NCBI GenBank assembly: GCA_003151985.1
Contig: PLZC01000402.1
Coordinates: 1 to 35,370 of the forward strand
Direction: 5' to 3'
From: Acidobacteriaceae bacterium
GTDB taxonomy: Bacteria > Acidobacteriota > Terriglobia > Terriglobales > Acidobacteriaceae
Length of the DNA: 35,370 nucleotides
This document shows, one piece after another, positions 1-6,928 of this stretch (position 1 is its first letter; the number at the start of each line of letters is the position of its first letter). Below the pieces are notes generated by a model. That model had not been told where the DNA came from and made no database searches. It worked only from the letters and a program-made list of their open reading frames with translations. A program made the position numbers and the translations under genes.

Positions 1-2297
1 AAATCGCCACCCGCGTTCCCGCGCCCATTTTGGTGGACTCGACTGAAGCCCCCGTTATCGAGGAGGCGCTCAAGCGCATTCCCGGCAAGCCCATCATCAA
101 CTCCATCAATCTTGAAGACGGCGAAAAGCGCACCAGCCTCGTGCTCCCCATGGCCCGCCGCTACGGCGCCGCCGTTATTGCGCTCACCATCGACGAGCAG
201 GGAATGGCCCTGACTGCCGACCGCAAGGTGGCCATCGCGCATCGCATCCACGATCTGGCGGTGAACAAATACGGAATGCGCTCGGAGGACCTGATCTTCG
301 ACGCGCTCACGCTGCCCATCTCCACCGGCCAGGAGGACTATCGCGCAGCCGGCATGGAGACGCTCGAGGCCGTGCGCCGCATCAAGCAGGAGTTGCCGCG
401 CTGCAGGACGGTGCTTGGTGTTTCAAATATTTCATTCGGCCTGAACGCCTATGCGCGCCGCGTGCTGAATAGCGTCTTCCTCAAGGAAGCCGTCGACCGC
501 GGCCTCGATACGGCCATCGTCAACTACTCCAAGATTTATCCGCTCTACAAGATTCCTGAAATCGAAGTCGAACTTGCGCGCAAGCTTATCTTTCAGGATC
601 GCGAAGGAACCGGAAGCGAGCCCCTGCAAAATTACATGGCGCACTTCGACGCGCTCAAGGGCGGCGGCGTGGAGGAAGACGAAATCGCAGTCGAGAGCCT
701 GTCGACCGAAGACAAGCTCAAGCAACTCATCATTCGCGGCGAGCGGACCATTGGCCTTGGAGAACACAAGCAGACATTGGAAGAAGCGCTGGAGGCCGCG
801 CTCAAAACTTACACGCCGCTCGACCTCATCAACACCGTCCTGCTCGACGGCATGAAGACGGTCGGCGACCTCTTCGGCGCGCGCAAAATGCAACTGCCAT
901 CGGTCCTCGACTCAGCCGCAGTGATGAAGGCCGCCGTCGCATATCTCGAGCCGAAGATGGAGAAGTCCGACGCCGGCGGCAAAGGCACCATGGTCCTCGC
1001 CACGGTCAAAGGTGATGTACACGACATTGGAAAGAACCTCGTCGATATCATCCTTTCGAACAACGGTTATCGCGTCGTCAACCTCGGCATCAAGCAGCCG
1101 TCCGACGCCATCATCGGCGCCACGCGCGACATCTCCGCGGATGCCATCGGGCTCAGCGGCCTGCTCGTCAAGTCCACGCTCGAAATGAAGTACGTACTGC
1201 AGGATCTCGAGCGCCTGGGCATGACCGTGCCGGTGGTTTGCGGCGGCGCTGCGCTCACGCGCAAATATGTTGAAGAAGATTTGCGCAAGGAGTATGCGGG
1301 GCCGGTTTTCTACGCTGAAGACGCCTTCGCCGGCCTGCACATTCTCACCGACCTCACCTCCGCCGACGCCAAGGTGCGCGAGCAGCGCGAGACCGAGGGC
1401 AAGACGGTGAAGATCTTTGCGCGCGGCAACGCGGCCATCAACGATGAAACACCGGCGGAACTTACCCCCGAAGGCCGATCACCTGTAGTGACGCGGGTTG
1501 CGGAGATTCCCCAGCCGGCTTACTGGGGTGCGCGCGTTTACAAAAACTACAACCTCGCGGAGATATTTCCCTATCTCAACGAGACGGCCCTCTTCAAGAA
1601 TCAATGGCAACTCAAGACCGCAGCACAGGCCGACTATCTGCGCCTTATCGAAGAAAAATACCGCCCCATCCTTTTCGACCTTGAAAAAGAAGTGATGGCC
1701 AATCACTGGTTCGAGCCCAAGTCCATCATCGGCTTCTATCCATGCGCGGGGCATGGCAACGATCTTGTCATCTTCGATCCCGAAGACCCCGAGCACGAGC
1801 TCGAACGCATCAGCTTCCCGCGTCAGGCGATCGGCCGCCGCCTTTCCATCGCAGACTTTTTCGAGCCGTATTGCTCGGGCAAGCGCGATGTTGTCGGTTT
1901 TTCCATCGTGACGATAGGGAGCGAAGCCAGCGTGCAGACGGCCAGGCTCTTCGAGGCTGGAGAATTCACCAAGTATCTCTACCTGCACGGCCTCTCTGTC
2001 GAAACCGCCGAAGCTCTTGCTGAGGTCGCGCACAAACAGGCGCGCGAGTATCTGGGCATCGCCGGCGAGGACTCAACCCGCATTACCGACCTGTTTCATC
2101 AGAAGTATCGCGGCTCACGCTATTCGTTTGGCTATCCGGCCTGCCCCAATCTCGAAGACCAGGCCGCCATCTTCCGCCTGCTCAAGCCCGAGGAAAACAT
2201 CGGCGTCAGGCTCACCGAAGGCTTTCTCCTCGATCCCGAGCAGAGCACCAATTGCATCGTTGTTCACCATCCGCAGGCGAAGTATTTTGTCGCGTGA
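1..2297 (+). CDS. metH: Cobalamin-dependent methionine synthase, C-terminal part (5' end outside window)
   Basis: Transfers a methyl group from methyl-tetrahydrofolate through cobalamin to homocysteine, the last step of methionine synthesis. The frame is open from base 3 and reads IATRVPAPILVDS before the first TTG at 30, so the gene continues to the left and the TTG is not the start. Counting from that TTG, residues 1-215 are the end of the pterin-binding domain. Residues 225-315 are the helical cap of the B12 module. Residues 318-450 are the Rossmann B12 domain with the cobalt-ligand motif DVHDIG (His331) and SGLLVKS. Residues 490-755 are the AdoMet-dependent reactivation domain, with RGSRYSFGYPACP near its end. 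The tail (VVHHPQAKYF) resembles actinobacterial rather than E. coli MetH. The homocysteine and zinc domain is not visible. A strong terminator follows 85 bases after the stop. Confidence 0.96.
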   Translation, partial: IATRVPAPILVDSTEAPVIEEALKRIPGKPIINSINLEDGEKRTSLVLPMARRYGAAVIALTIDEQGMALTADRKVAIAHRIHDLAVNKYGMRSEDLIFDALTLPISTGQEDYRAAGMETLEAVRRIKQELPRCRTVLGVSNISFGLNAYARRVLNSVFLKEAVDRGLDTAIVNYSKIYPLYKIPEIEVELARKLIFQDREGTGSEPLQNYMAHFDALKGGGVEEDEIAVESLSTEDKLKQLIIRGERTIGLGEHKQTLEEALEAALKTYTPLDLINTVLLDGMKTVGDLFGARKMQLPSVLDSAAVMKAAVAYLEPKMEKSDAGGKGTMVLATVKGDVHDIGKNLVDIILSNNGYRVVNLGIKQPSDAIIGATRDISADAIGLSGLLVKSTLEMKYVLQDLERLGMTVPVVCGGAALTRKYVEEDLRKEYAGPVFYAEDAFAGLHILTDLTSADAKVREQRETEGKTVKIFARGNAAINDETPAELTPEGRSPVVTRVAEIPQPAYWGARVYKNYNLAEIFPYLNETALFKNQWQLKTAAQADYLRLIEEKYRPILFDLEKEVMANHWFEPKSIIGFYPCAGHGNDLVIFDPEDPEHELERISFPRQAIGRRLSIADFFEPYCSGKRDVVGFSIVTIGSEASVQTARLFEAGEFTKYLYLHGLSVETAEALAEVAHKQAREYLGIAGEDSTRITDLFHQKYRGSRYSFGYPACPNLEDQAAIFRLLKPEENIGVRLTEGFLLDPEQSTNCIVVHHPQAKYFVA

Positions 2298-2382
2298 GCA
2301 CGCCTCTAAAATAGTTTGCGTAGAATTATTGCCTTTTGTGCAACATTGAAAGTACGGCAGATGCGGATCATCGATGCCTCCT

Positions 2383-2426
2383 CGAACGGCCGGGTAGCGG
2401 TTGCTATCCCGGCCGTTCGTATTTTT
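2383..2426 (+). terminator. Intrinsic terminator after metH
   Basis: A very strong hairpin: 12 pairs (CGAACGGCCGGG with CCCGGCCGTTCG) plus four inner pairs (TAGC/GCTA) around a GGTT loop, with one bulged T. It is followed by TATTTTT. It separates metH from the GH16 gene. Confidence 0.88.
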
Positions 2427-2548
2427 CCTGGAGTTGGCGCGGAATCCGCTGCGAAGCACCCTTGGTTTGACTCGCCCGTTCGACAGTGTTCAGATGGTTG
2501 CGGCGGAACGGGCTTCACGCTCGGCTCCTGATGCAAGCGGAGTTCGGA

Positions 2549-3655
2549 ATGCAATCCAGTCGATCGATGGTGGCAACGGTTGTTTTCACGGGTATTTTGG
2601 TTTGTGGTTGCGGTGGAGGAAGCGCGAGCGGAACTGCGGCTCCGGGGCCAGCGGCGGCTGCTCCCACCGTTGCTACCGCTGCGGCACGGAACGGCGCGGT
2701 GGTGGTGACCCTGGCTGCGGCGACACCGGGGGCCACCATTTACTACACGGTGGACGGCAGCGCTCCCGGCACATCGTCGCCGCGATATTTTGCGCCGTTC
2801 CTGGTTGCATCCAACGTCACGGTCAAGGCCATCGCCGCAGTTTCAGGCGGCACTCCCAGCGCCGTGACCGGCCAGACGTTTGCGGCTGACATTCCCTCGG
2901 GAGCGCTGGTGTGGAGCGAAGAGTTCAACCCAGGCGTGGTCAGCAATCAGCCCAATCCGCGAGTGTGGACATACGACACAGGCAACAACGGATTCGGCAA
3001 TCAGGAACTGGAAAACTACTGCGGGTTCGCATCCGCGGCCTCGCCGTGCGACGCCACGAAACCTAACGCCATTGTCGGTATTGACGGCAAACTGCACATC
3101 ACGGCCCGCCAGCCCTCGCCGGGCGTTTACACCTCGGCGCGGCTCAAGTCGCAGGGGCTGTTCAGCTTTCAATACGGGCGCATCGAGGCGCGGATGAAGT
3201 TGCCGGAAGGGCCGGGGATGTGGCCGGCGTTCTGGCTGCTGGGGAATAACATCACGACCATCGATTGGCCGGCGTGCGGGGAGCTTGACGTGATGGAACA
3301 TATCGACGGCAGCAATCCGCAGAATGAAGGCTTCGACTGGGTGCAGGGATCGGTGCACGGCACGGGGCTCAACGGCGGCACTCAGTACCATCCGGCGGGG
3401 TTTTCCGCGGCCGCGTGGCACACGTACGGCATGATCTGGAGCAAAGGGCAGATTCAGTACTACATCGACCAGCCGACGAATGTGTACGCCACGTTCACGC
3501 CTGCGACCCAGCCGGGAACTTGGCCGTTTGACGACGGACCGCAGTTTATTCTTCTCAACCTGGCTGTGGGGGGAAGTTGGCCGGGGCCGCCGAACGGGAC
3601 TACTGTTTTTCCGTCTGAGCTGCTTGTGGATTATGTGCGGATTTATTCGAACTAG
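2549..3655 (+). CDS. GH16-family endo-beta-glucanase (laminarinase-like) lipoprotein
   Basis: Predicted secreted or surface hydrolase of beta-1,3(4)-glucans or related polysaccharides. The ATG at 2549 is chosen because GGAG lies six bases upstream and the signal peptide starts there. A GTG at 2486 would add 21 residues. The 368-residue product has a signal peptide ending in a lipobox-like VCGC (Cys21). Residues 38-112 look like a chitobiase/hexosaminidase C-terminal type beta-sandwich (YYTVDGSAPGTSS). Residues 120-368 are the GH16 jelly roll, with the catalytic signature ELDVME (Glu245, Asp247, Glu250; the E-x-D-x-x-E form) and typical stretches YTSARLKSQG and GMWPAFWLLG. It stands alone between the metH terminator and a structured intergenic element. 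The family call is firm; the substrate is inferred. Confidence 0.93.
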   Translation: MQSSRSMVATVVFTGILVCGCGGGSASGTAAPGPAAAAPTVATAAARNGAVVVTLAAATPGATIYYTVDGSAPGTSSPRYFAPFLVASNVTVKAIAAVSGGTPSAVTGQTFAADIPSGALVWSEEFNPGVVSNQPNPRVWTYDTGNNGFGNQELENYCGFASAASPCDATKPNAIVGIDGKLHITARQPSPGVYTSARLKSQGLFSFQYGRIEARMKLPEGPGMWPAFWLLGNNITTIDWPACGELDVMEHIDGSNPQNEGFDWVQGSVHGTGLNGGTQYHPAGFSAAAWHTYGMIWSKGQIQYYIDQPTNVYATFTPATQPGTWPFDDGPQFILLNLAVGGSWPGPPNGTTVFPSELLVDYVRIYSN

Positions 3656-3666
3656 GATTGTGGTCG

Positions 3667-3740
3667 GGTGCGCCGAGGGATGGTCCGCGGTATCCGAGGT
3701 CTGAAAATCCAGACCTGGGGCACCCAGCTTTTGGCGCACC
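3667..3740. repeat. Intergenic two-tier dyad element
   Basis: An outer inverted repeat, GGTGCGCC (3667-3674) with GGCGCACC (3733-3740), encloses an inner hairpin AGGTCTG-AAAATC-CAGACCT (3697-3716). There is no T-tract, so it is not a classic terminator. It lies in the gap between the GH16 gene and the next gene. It may be a dispersed repeat, a processing site or a weak terminator. Confidence 0.6.
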
Positions 3741-3770
3741 GTTCGACTGCTCTATACCAGGAGGCTGCCA

Positions 3771-4304
3771 ATGACGCGCCGTGCCCAAATGCTCATCCTG
3801 CTCGTGACGCTGCTTTCGGCAGCTATTGCGCAATCGGTATCGTCGGACCACGCGGGGCTCAAAGCTACATTTGTGGCATCGAATGGAAATGTGCTCGAAC
3901 TAGATACACGGGCTGGAACTCTCGTTACCCCACGCTCACGAGGTACTCGGCTCGAAGATTGCGGTGACAAGATTCAAGTGTGTCTAACCGACCACCATGG
4001 ATTTGCGTTCGCTTATTTTCGAAAGTGTAACGATGCGGGGTCCGGGGATTATAAGCGCCTCAGGTTTCGTCCAAAAGTCGTATCAGTGCTGCACAACAGC
4101 GACATATGGATGGTTTTCGACGCTGCCCCCAATTATTTGTTCCACTATGCCTATTCTAAGGGCATCGTCGGGATCTATCTTGGGCCGACGGCTTCATTCG
4201 ATTTTCGTAGTGTTCTGCATGATCGGAATTTTCAGCTGGCTAGTCTTGATGCGATGGAATATCGCATTACCAGTTCTGACACTGTTGCTGCGTGCGGCGA
4301 GTGA
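3771..4304 (+). CDS. Small secreted protein of unknown function
   Basis: I do not recognise a family for this 177-residue protein. It is supported as a gene by AGGAGG six bases before the ATG and by a clear signal peptide (residues 1-20, LLVTLLSAAIA, cleavage before QS). The mature part has four cysteines (64, 71, 86, 175), which could form two disulfides. Its alternating hydrophobic and polar stretches look like a beta-rich fold. It sits between the GH16 lipoprotein gene and the riboswitch. A lone export with no operon partner suggests a periplasmic or extracellular role, but nothing in the sequence says which. Confidence 0.65.
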   Translation: MTRRAQMLILLVTLLSAAIAQSVSSDHAGLKATFVASNGNVLELDTRAGTLVTPRSRGTRLEDCGDKIQVCLTDHHGFAFAYFRKCNDAGSGDYKRLRFRPKVVSVLHNSDIWMVFDAAPNYLFHYAYSKGIVGIYLGPTASFDFRSVLHDRNFQLASLDAMEYRITSSDTVAACGE

Positions 4305-4404
4305 CTCGTTTCACCGGCAAAGAACGTGACGCCGCTTTTCCCCTACCCGCCAAATCCCGGAATCGCCCTTTTAAACCACTTGGCTCGCTGTTTGCTGCAA
4401 ACAC

Positions 4405-4431
4405 TTGCGCTCGAATTCCGCCTGTGATACA
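4405..4431 (+). promoter_or_regulatory. Possible promoter of the riboswitch operon
   Basis: TTGCGC at 4405 and GATACA at 4426, 15 bases apart, with TG one base before the -10 (extended -10 form). It would start the transcript near 4438, just before the leader hairpin and the SAM aptamer. The match is weak, and its position is the main argument. Confidence 0.3.
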
Positions 4432-4445
4432 ACCGAATCATTCAA

Positions 4446-4466
4446 GTTTGCCCCCACAGGGCAAAC
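4446..4466 (+). promoter_or_regulatory. Perfect hairpin immediately 5' of the SAM aptamer
   Basis: GTTTGCCC (4446-4453) and GGGCAAAC (4459-4466) form eight perfect pairs around CCACA. It lies four bases before the aptamer's P1 stem and has no T-tract. It would be at the extreme 5' end of the leader RNA if the promoter near 4405-4431 is right, so a 5'-stabilising stem is plausible. Confidence 0.6.
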
Positions 4467-4470
4467 CTGG

Positions 4471-4580
4471 ATTTCATGCAGAGTGGCTGAGGGACGGGCC
4501 CTGTGACGCCACGACAACCTGCCTGGGCAAACCAGGAGTATGGTGTCAACTCTCGCTCGCTTCGGCGGGGAACATGAGAT
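4471..4580 (+). promoter_or_regulatory. SAM-I (S-box) riboswitch aptamer
   Basis: The S-box core is readable. P1 pairs ATTTCATG (4471-4478) with CATGAGAT (4573-4580). P2 is closed by GTGGC (4483-4487) and GCCAC (4508-4512), with GAGGGACGGGCCC in the kink-turn region and ACAACC (4514-4519) as J2/3. P3 contains CCTGG-GCAAA-CCAGG, followed by GGTGTCAAC, the counterpart of the conserved GGTGCTAAT strand. P4 contains the TTCG turn near 4561-4564. Known S-box aptamers bind S-adenosylmethionine and shut off methionine and SAM genes. Here the regulated genes are the threonine-synthase-like and MoaD-like genes downstream, which points to a role in sulfur assimilation. Confidence 0.88.
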
Positions 4581-4606
4581 TCGGGGGTCGCTTCAGCACT
4601 CTTAGC

Positions 4607-4628
4607 CGAGGCGCCTCGCACGGTTTTT
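4607..4628 (+). terminator. Possible terminator arm of the riboswitch expression platform
   Basis: The perfect palindrome CGAGGCGCCTCG (4607-4618) is followed by CACGG and TTTTT (4624-4628), 27 bases after the aptamer. The stem is short (four pairs with a GCGC loop), so termination would be weak. It could act together with the downstream hairpin that masks the ribosome binding site. Confidence 0.3.
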
Positions 4629-4687
4629 CGAGTCCAATCACGTTCGCTCTTAATCGAGCCGGTCACGCGCCCGCGTATCCGCTGTCA

Positions 4688-4709
4688 CTCTCGCAAACAT
4701 TTGCGAGGG
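4688..4709 (+). promoter_or_regulatory. Hairpin sequestering the ribosome binding site of the thrC-like gene
   Basis: CTCTCGCAA (4688-4696) pairs with TTGCGAGGG (4701-4709) around ACAT, with one T-G pair. The 3' arm contains the Shine-Dalgarno sequence GAGGG, only four bases before the GTG at 4714. Folding would block translation. This is a good candidate for the OFF state of a translational SAM switch. Confidence 0.65.
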
Positions 4710-4713
4710 ATGA

Positions 4714-6021
4714 GTGACGACGACTGCCTACGAATTGCGATGTCGCGAATGCGGCAAATCCTATGGGATACAGCCGCTTTCGATCTGTGACGAGTGTTTT
4801 TCCCCGCTTGAGGTGGCCTTCGACCTCGAGTATGCCCGCACCCGCTTTACCCGCCAGACAATTTCGCAAGGCCCCTTGAATATGTGGCGCTATCGTGCCC
4901 TGCTGCCGGTCGCGGATAGCTACGAGCCGCAGACGCCGGCCGGGCTGACGCCGCTGATGAAGGCGCCGCGCCTGGGAGCGCACATTGGGGCGCGGAATCT
5001 CTACATCAAGAACGACGCGGTGTGCCTGCCTACGCTGAGCTTCAAGGATCGCGTGGTGGCTGTTGCGCTGGCCAATGCGCAGGCCTTTGGGTTTGACACG
5101 GTTGGGTGCTCCTCGACGGGCAACCTGGCCAATGCCGTGGCCGCCGGGGCCGCCCGGCTGGGATTGAAGTCGATCATCCTGGTGCCGGCCGATCTGGAGC
5201 CGGCCAAGATTTTGAACACGCAGGTTTATGGCGCGACGCTGGTGCGGGTGCAGGGGAACTACGACCACTGCAATCGGCTCTCCTCGCAGATTGCCGAGCG
5301 CTACAACTGGGGATTTGTGAATGTGAACCTGCGGCCCTACTACGCCGAGGGATCGAAGACGGTGGGGTACGAGATTGCGGAGCAACTGGGCTGGCGGCTG
5401 CCTGACAACCTGGTTTGCCCCATGGCCGGCGGGTCGCTGATCACTAAGATCCGCAAGGCCTTCAGCGAGCTGGTTGCACTGGGGCTCGTGGAGGACCGGC
5501 CGGTGCGGTTCTTCGGCGCGCAGGCCACGGGGTGCAATCCGATTTCTACGGCGGTGAAGAACGGGACGGATCTGATTGAGCCGCAGCGGCCGAACACCAT
5601 CGCGCGGTCGCTGGCGATTGGCAATCCTGCCGACGGGCCTTATGCTTCGCGGGCCATTCGTGCTTCAGGGGGCTGGGCCGAAGATGTGTCGGACATCGAA
5701 ATTGTCTCCGCTATCCAGGAATTGGCCGAGACCGAGGGGATCTTCACGGAGACGGCGGGCGGGGTTACGACGGCGGTGACGGCGCGGCTTTATGCTCATG
5801 GGCGCATCCATCCTGACGAGCTAACCGTCACCTGCATTACCGGCAACGGCCTCAAGACCACCGACTGCCTGAGCGGCGCCTACGACCAAAGCGATGCCAT
5901 CCGGCCCCGCCTGGCCGACTTTGAAAACTTCGTTGAAGAACACAACGCCGCAAATCCAGAACTCATCCCGGAACTGGGTCAGGCCTTGAGCCTGGCCGGA
6001 GGAGCCACTTATGTCCGTTAG
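4714..6021 (+). CDS. Threonine-synthase-like PLP enzyme under SAM riboswitch control
   Basis: Fold-type II PLP lyase, 435 residues, of the threonine synthase family. Classical members convert O-phosphohomoserine to threonine. It has an N-terminal zinc-ribbon-like segment (Cys10, Cys13, Cys25, Cys28), the PLP lysine in LSFKDR (Lys111), the phosphate/substrate loop SSTGN (133-137) and a Gly-rich cofactor loop PMAGGS. The GTG at 4714 lies four bases after GAGGG. The last 35 residues (after about 400) form an extra tail ending AGGATYVR. Two features argue against housekeeping threonine synthesis: the upstream SAM riboswitch, and an 11-base overlap with a MoaD/ThiS-like carrier gene. CysM, a related enzyme, makes cysteine from O-phosphoserine and the CysO thiocarboxylate. 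By analogy this enzyme may make homocysteine from O-phosphohomoserine. Plain threonine synthase remains possible. Confidence 0.9.
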   Translation: MTTTAYELRCRECGKSYGIQPLSICDECFSPLEVAFDLEYARTRFTRQTISQGPLNMWRYRALLPVADSYEPQTPAGLTPLMKAPRLGAHIGARNLYIKNDAVCLPTLSFKDRVVAVALANAQAFGFDTVGCSSTGNLANAVAAGAARLGLKSIILVPADLEPAKILNTQVYGATLVRVQGNYDHCNRLSSQIAERYNWGFVNVNLRPYYAEGSKTVGYEIAEQLGWRLPDNLVCPMAGGSLITKIRKAFSELVALGLVEDRPVRFFGAQATGCNPISTAVKNGTDLIEPQRPNTIARSLAIGNPADGPYASRAIRASGGWAEDVSDIEIVSAIQELAETEGIFTETAGGVTTAVTARLYAHGRIHPDELTVTCITGNGLKTTDCLSGAYDQSDAIRPRLADFENFVEEHNAANPELIPELGQALSLAGGATYVR

Positions 6022-6304
6022 AGTTTTGTTGCCGAATGCATTTCAGAAGCACACCAACAACGTCCGCGAAATATCCAGCACGGCCGCCAATCTGCCTGAC
6101 CTGGTTACGGACATTGAGTATCGCTTTCCGGCGCTGCGGCCGCATCTGCGCGGCGAGGATGGGCAAATCCGGCGCTTTATCAACTTCTATGTGAATGAGG
6201 AAGACATACGCTTCCTGGGCAACGAGACGTACTGCTTTAAAGAAGGGGACGAAGTGCTGGTCATTCCTTCGATCGCGGGGGGTTGTTGCCAAGGGTCGCT
6301 GTAG
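6011..6304 (+). CDS. MoaD/ThiS/CysO-like sulfur-carrier protein with C-terminal extension
   Basis: A 97-residue beta-grasp (ubiquitin-like) protein. It starts with a MoaD-type strand (SVRVLLPNAF) and ends with EGDEVLVIPSIAGG, the family's tail motif. Family members carry sulfur as a thiocarboxylate on a terminal Gly-Gly. Here Gly90-Gly91 is followed by six more residues, CCQGSL, so a protease (for example a JAMM/Mec-type enzyme, not seen in this window) would be needed to expose the tail. The ATG lies inside the end of the upstream gene (11-base overlap), implying translational coupling and a 1:1 partnership with the threonine-synthase-like enzyme. A molybdopterin-synthase role is less likely because no moa or moe gene is nearby. 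CysO-type sulfur donation fits best. Confidence 0.85.
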   Translation: MSVRVLLPNAFQKHTNNVREISSTAANLPDLVTDIEYRFPALRPHLRGEDGQIRRFINFYVNEEDIRFLGNETYCFKEGDEVLVIPSIAGGCCQGSL

Positions 6305-6339
6305 TAATTCCTTCAAATCCGGAGATGCGGATTGAGCCC

Positions 6340-6394
6340 CGGGCCTGAAGGCCCGCCGCAAAATGGCTCTTTTTCAGAGGGCTGAAGCCCTCTG
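6340..6394. repeat. Tandem hairpin repeat (GGGCTGAAGCCC type)
   Basis: Two perfect hairpins, both with a TGAA loop: CGGGCC/GGCCCG (6340-6355) and CAGAGGGC/GCCCTCTG (6375-6394). They resemble the pair with TAAA loops near 9761-9812, and look like REP-type dispersed elements. The right-hand hairpin supplies the in-frame stop (6383-6385) that bounds the acyltransferase remnant downstream. Confidence 0.65.
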
Positions 6395-6928
6395 CTCCCT
6401 CCGGGAACCTTCGATTTGCATCCGCCGACGTTGCTCCGGGAGGGGATTCTGGAGTTGGGCTACGCCTCGACCGACCGCGAACATCGGACCCCCGAGGTGC
6501 TGACCTTGTTATGGATAGGCATTGCGCAGTATGCTACCGAAATGGGGCTTCGTACGTTGATCGGTTGCTCTTCATTGAACTCCAAAGACCCGGCTGATAG
6601 TTGGCAGCAGTATCGCCAGCTCGAGCACAATCGGGTTTCACGGGAGTTTGAGACAGAGCCGACCGCATCCTGCGTTTGTTCCTGCGAGCAAGAGGGCGCA
6701 CATGCACAGCCGTCGCCCTGCCTTCATCCCTCTTTGTTGCCTGATCCAGCCCCGGCAGAAGCCAAGGTCCCGAAGTCACTCAAGACCTATTTGGCCATCG
6801 GCACGCGCATCTGCGCTCCGCCGGCTTGGGACCGCGAGTTCGGCACCATCGACTTCCTCACATTGCTCGATCTTAGACTGATATCTTCCTCGGCGCGGAA
6901 TCGCTTTCTGGCGCCGCTTACCACTTGA
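6386..6928 (+). pseudogene. Remnant of an OlsB/hemolysin-type N-acyltransferase, N-terminus missing
   Basis: Intact family members make lyso-ornithine lipid by N-acylating ornithine. The visible product matches only the C-terminal part of the family: ELGYASTDREHRTPEVL, LLWIGIAQYATEMG, LIGCSSLNSKDP, then KTYLAIGTRICAPPAWDREF and LLDLRLISSSARNRFL. The N-terminal portion, roughly a hundred residues, is absent. Upstream the frame is closed by a stop inside the hairpin repeat, and before that lies the complete MoaD-like gene. There is no good start; the first candidate is a TTG at 6416 without a ribosome binding site. It still overlaps the next gene by TTGA, as the intact pair would. I read it as a gene truncated at the repeat junction. 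Confidence 0.7.

Noticed and set aside
432-2033. Long open frames antisense to metH
   Set aside because: High-GC shadows of the metH coding frame; no ribosome binding sites or recognisable domains.
2467-2495. Sigma-70 promoter before the GH16 gene (TTGACT, 17 bases, TCAGAT)
   Set aside because: The -35 is good but the -10 matches only three of six bases; too weak to annotate.
4292-4717. Open frame across the riboswitch leader
   Set aside because: It runs through the S-box aptamer and the ribosome-binding-site hairpin, has no ribosome binding site, and shows no protein family.
6277-6304. Frameshift in the six-G run as the reason for the odd MoaD tail
   Set aside because: Removing one G gives AGVVAK and adding one gives AGGLLPR; neither ends at Gly-Gly, so the printed frame is as good as any.
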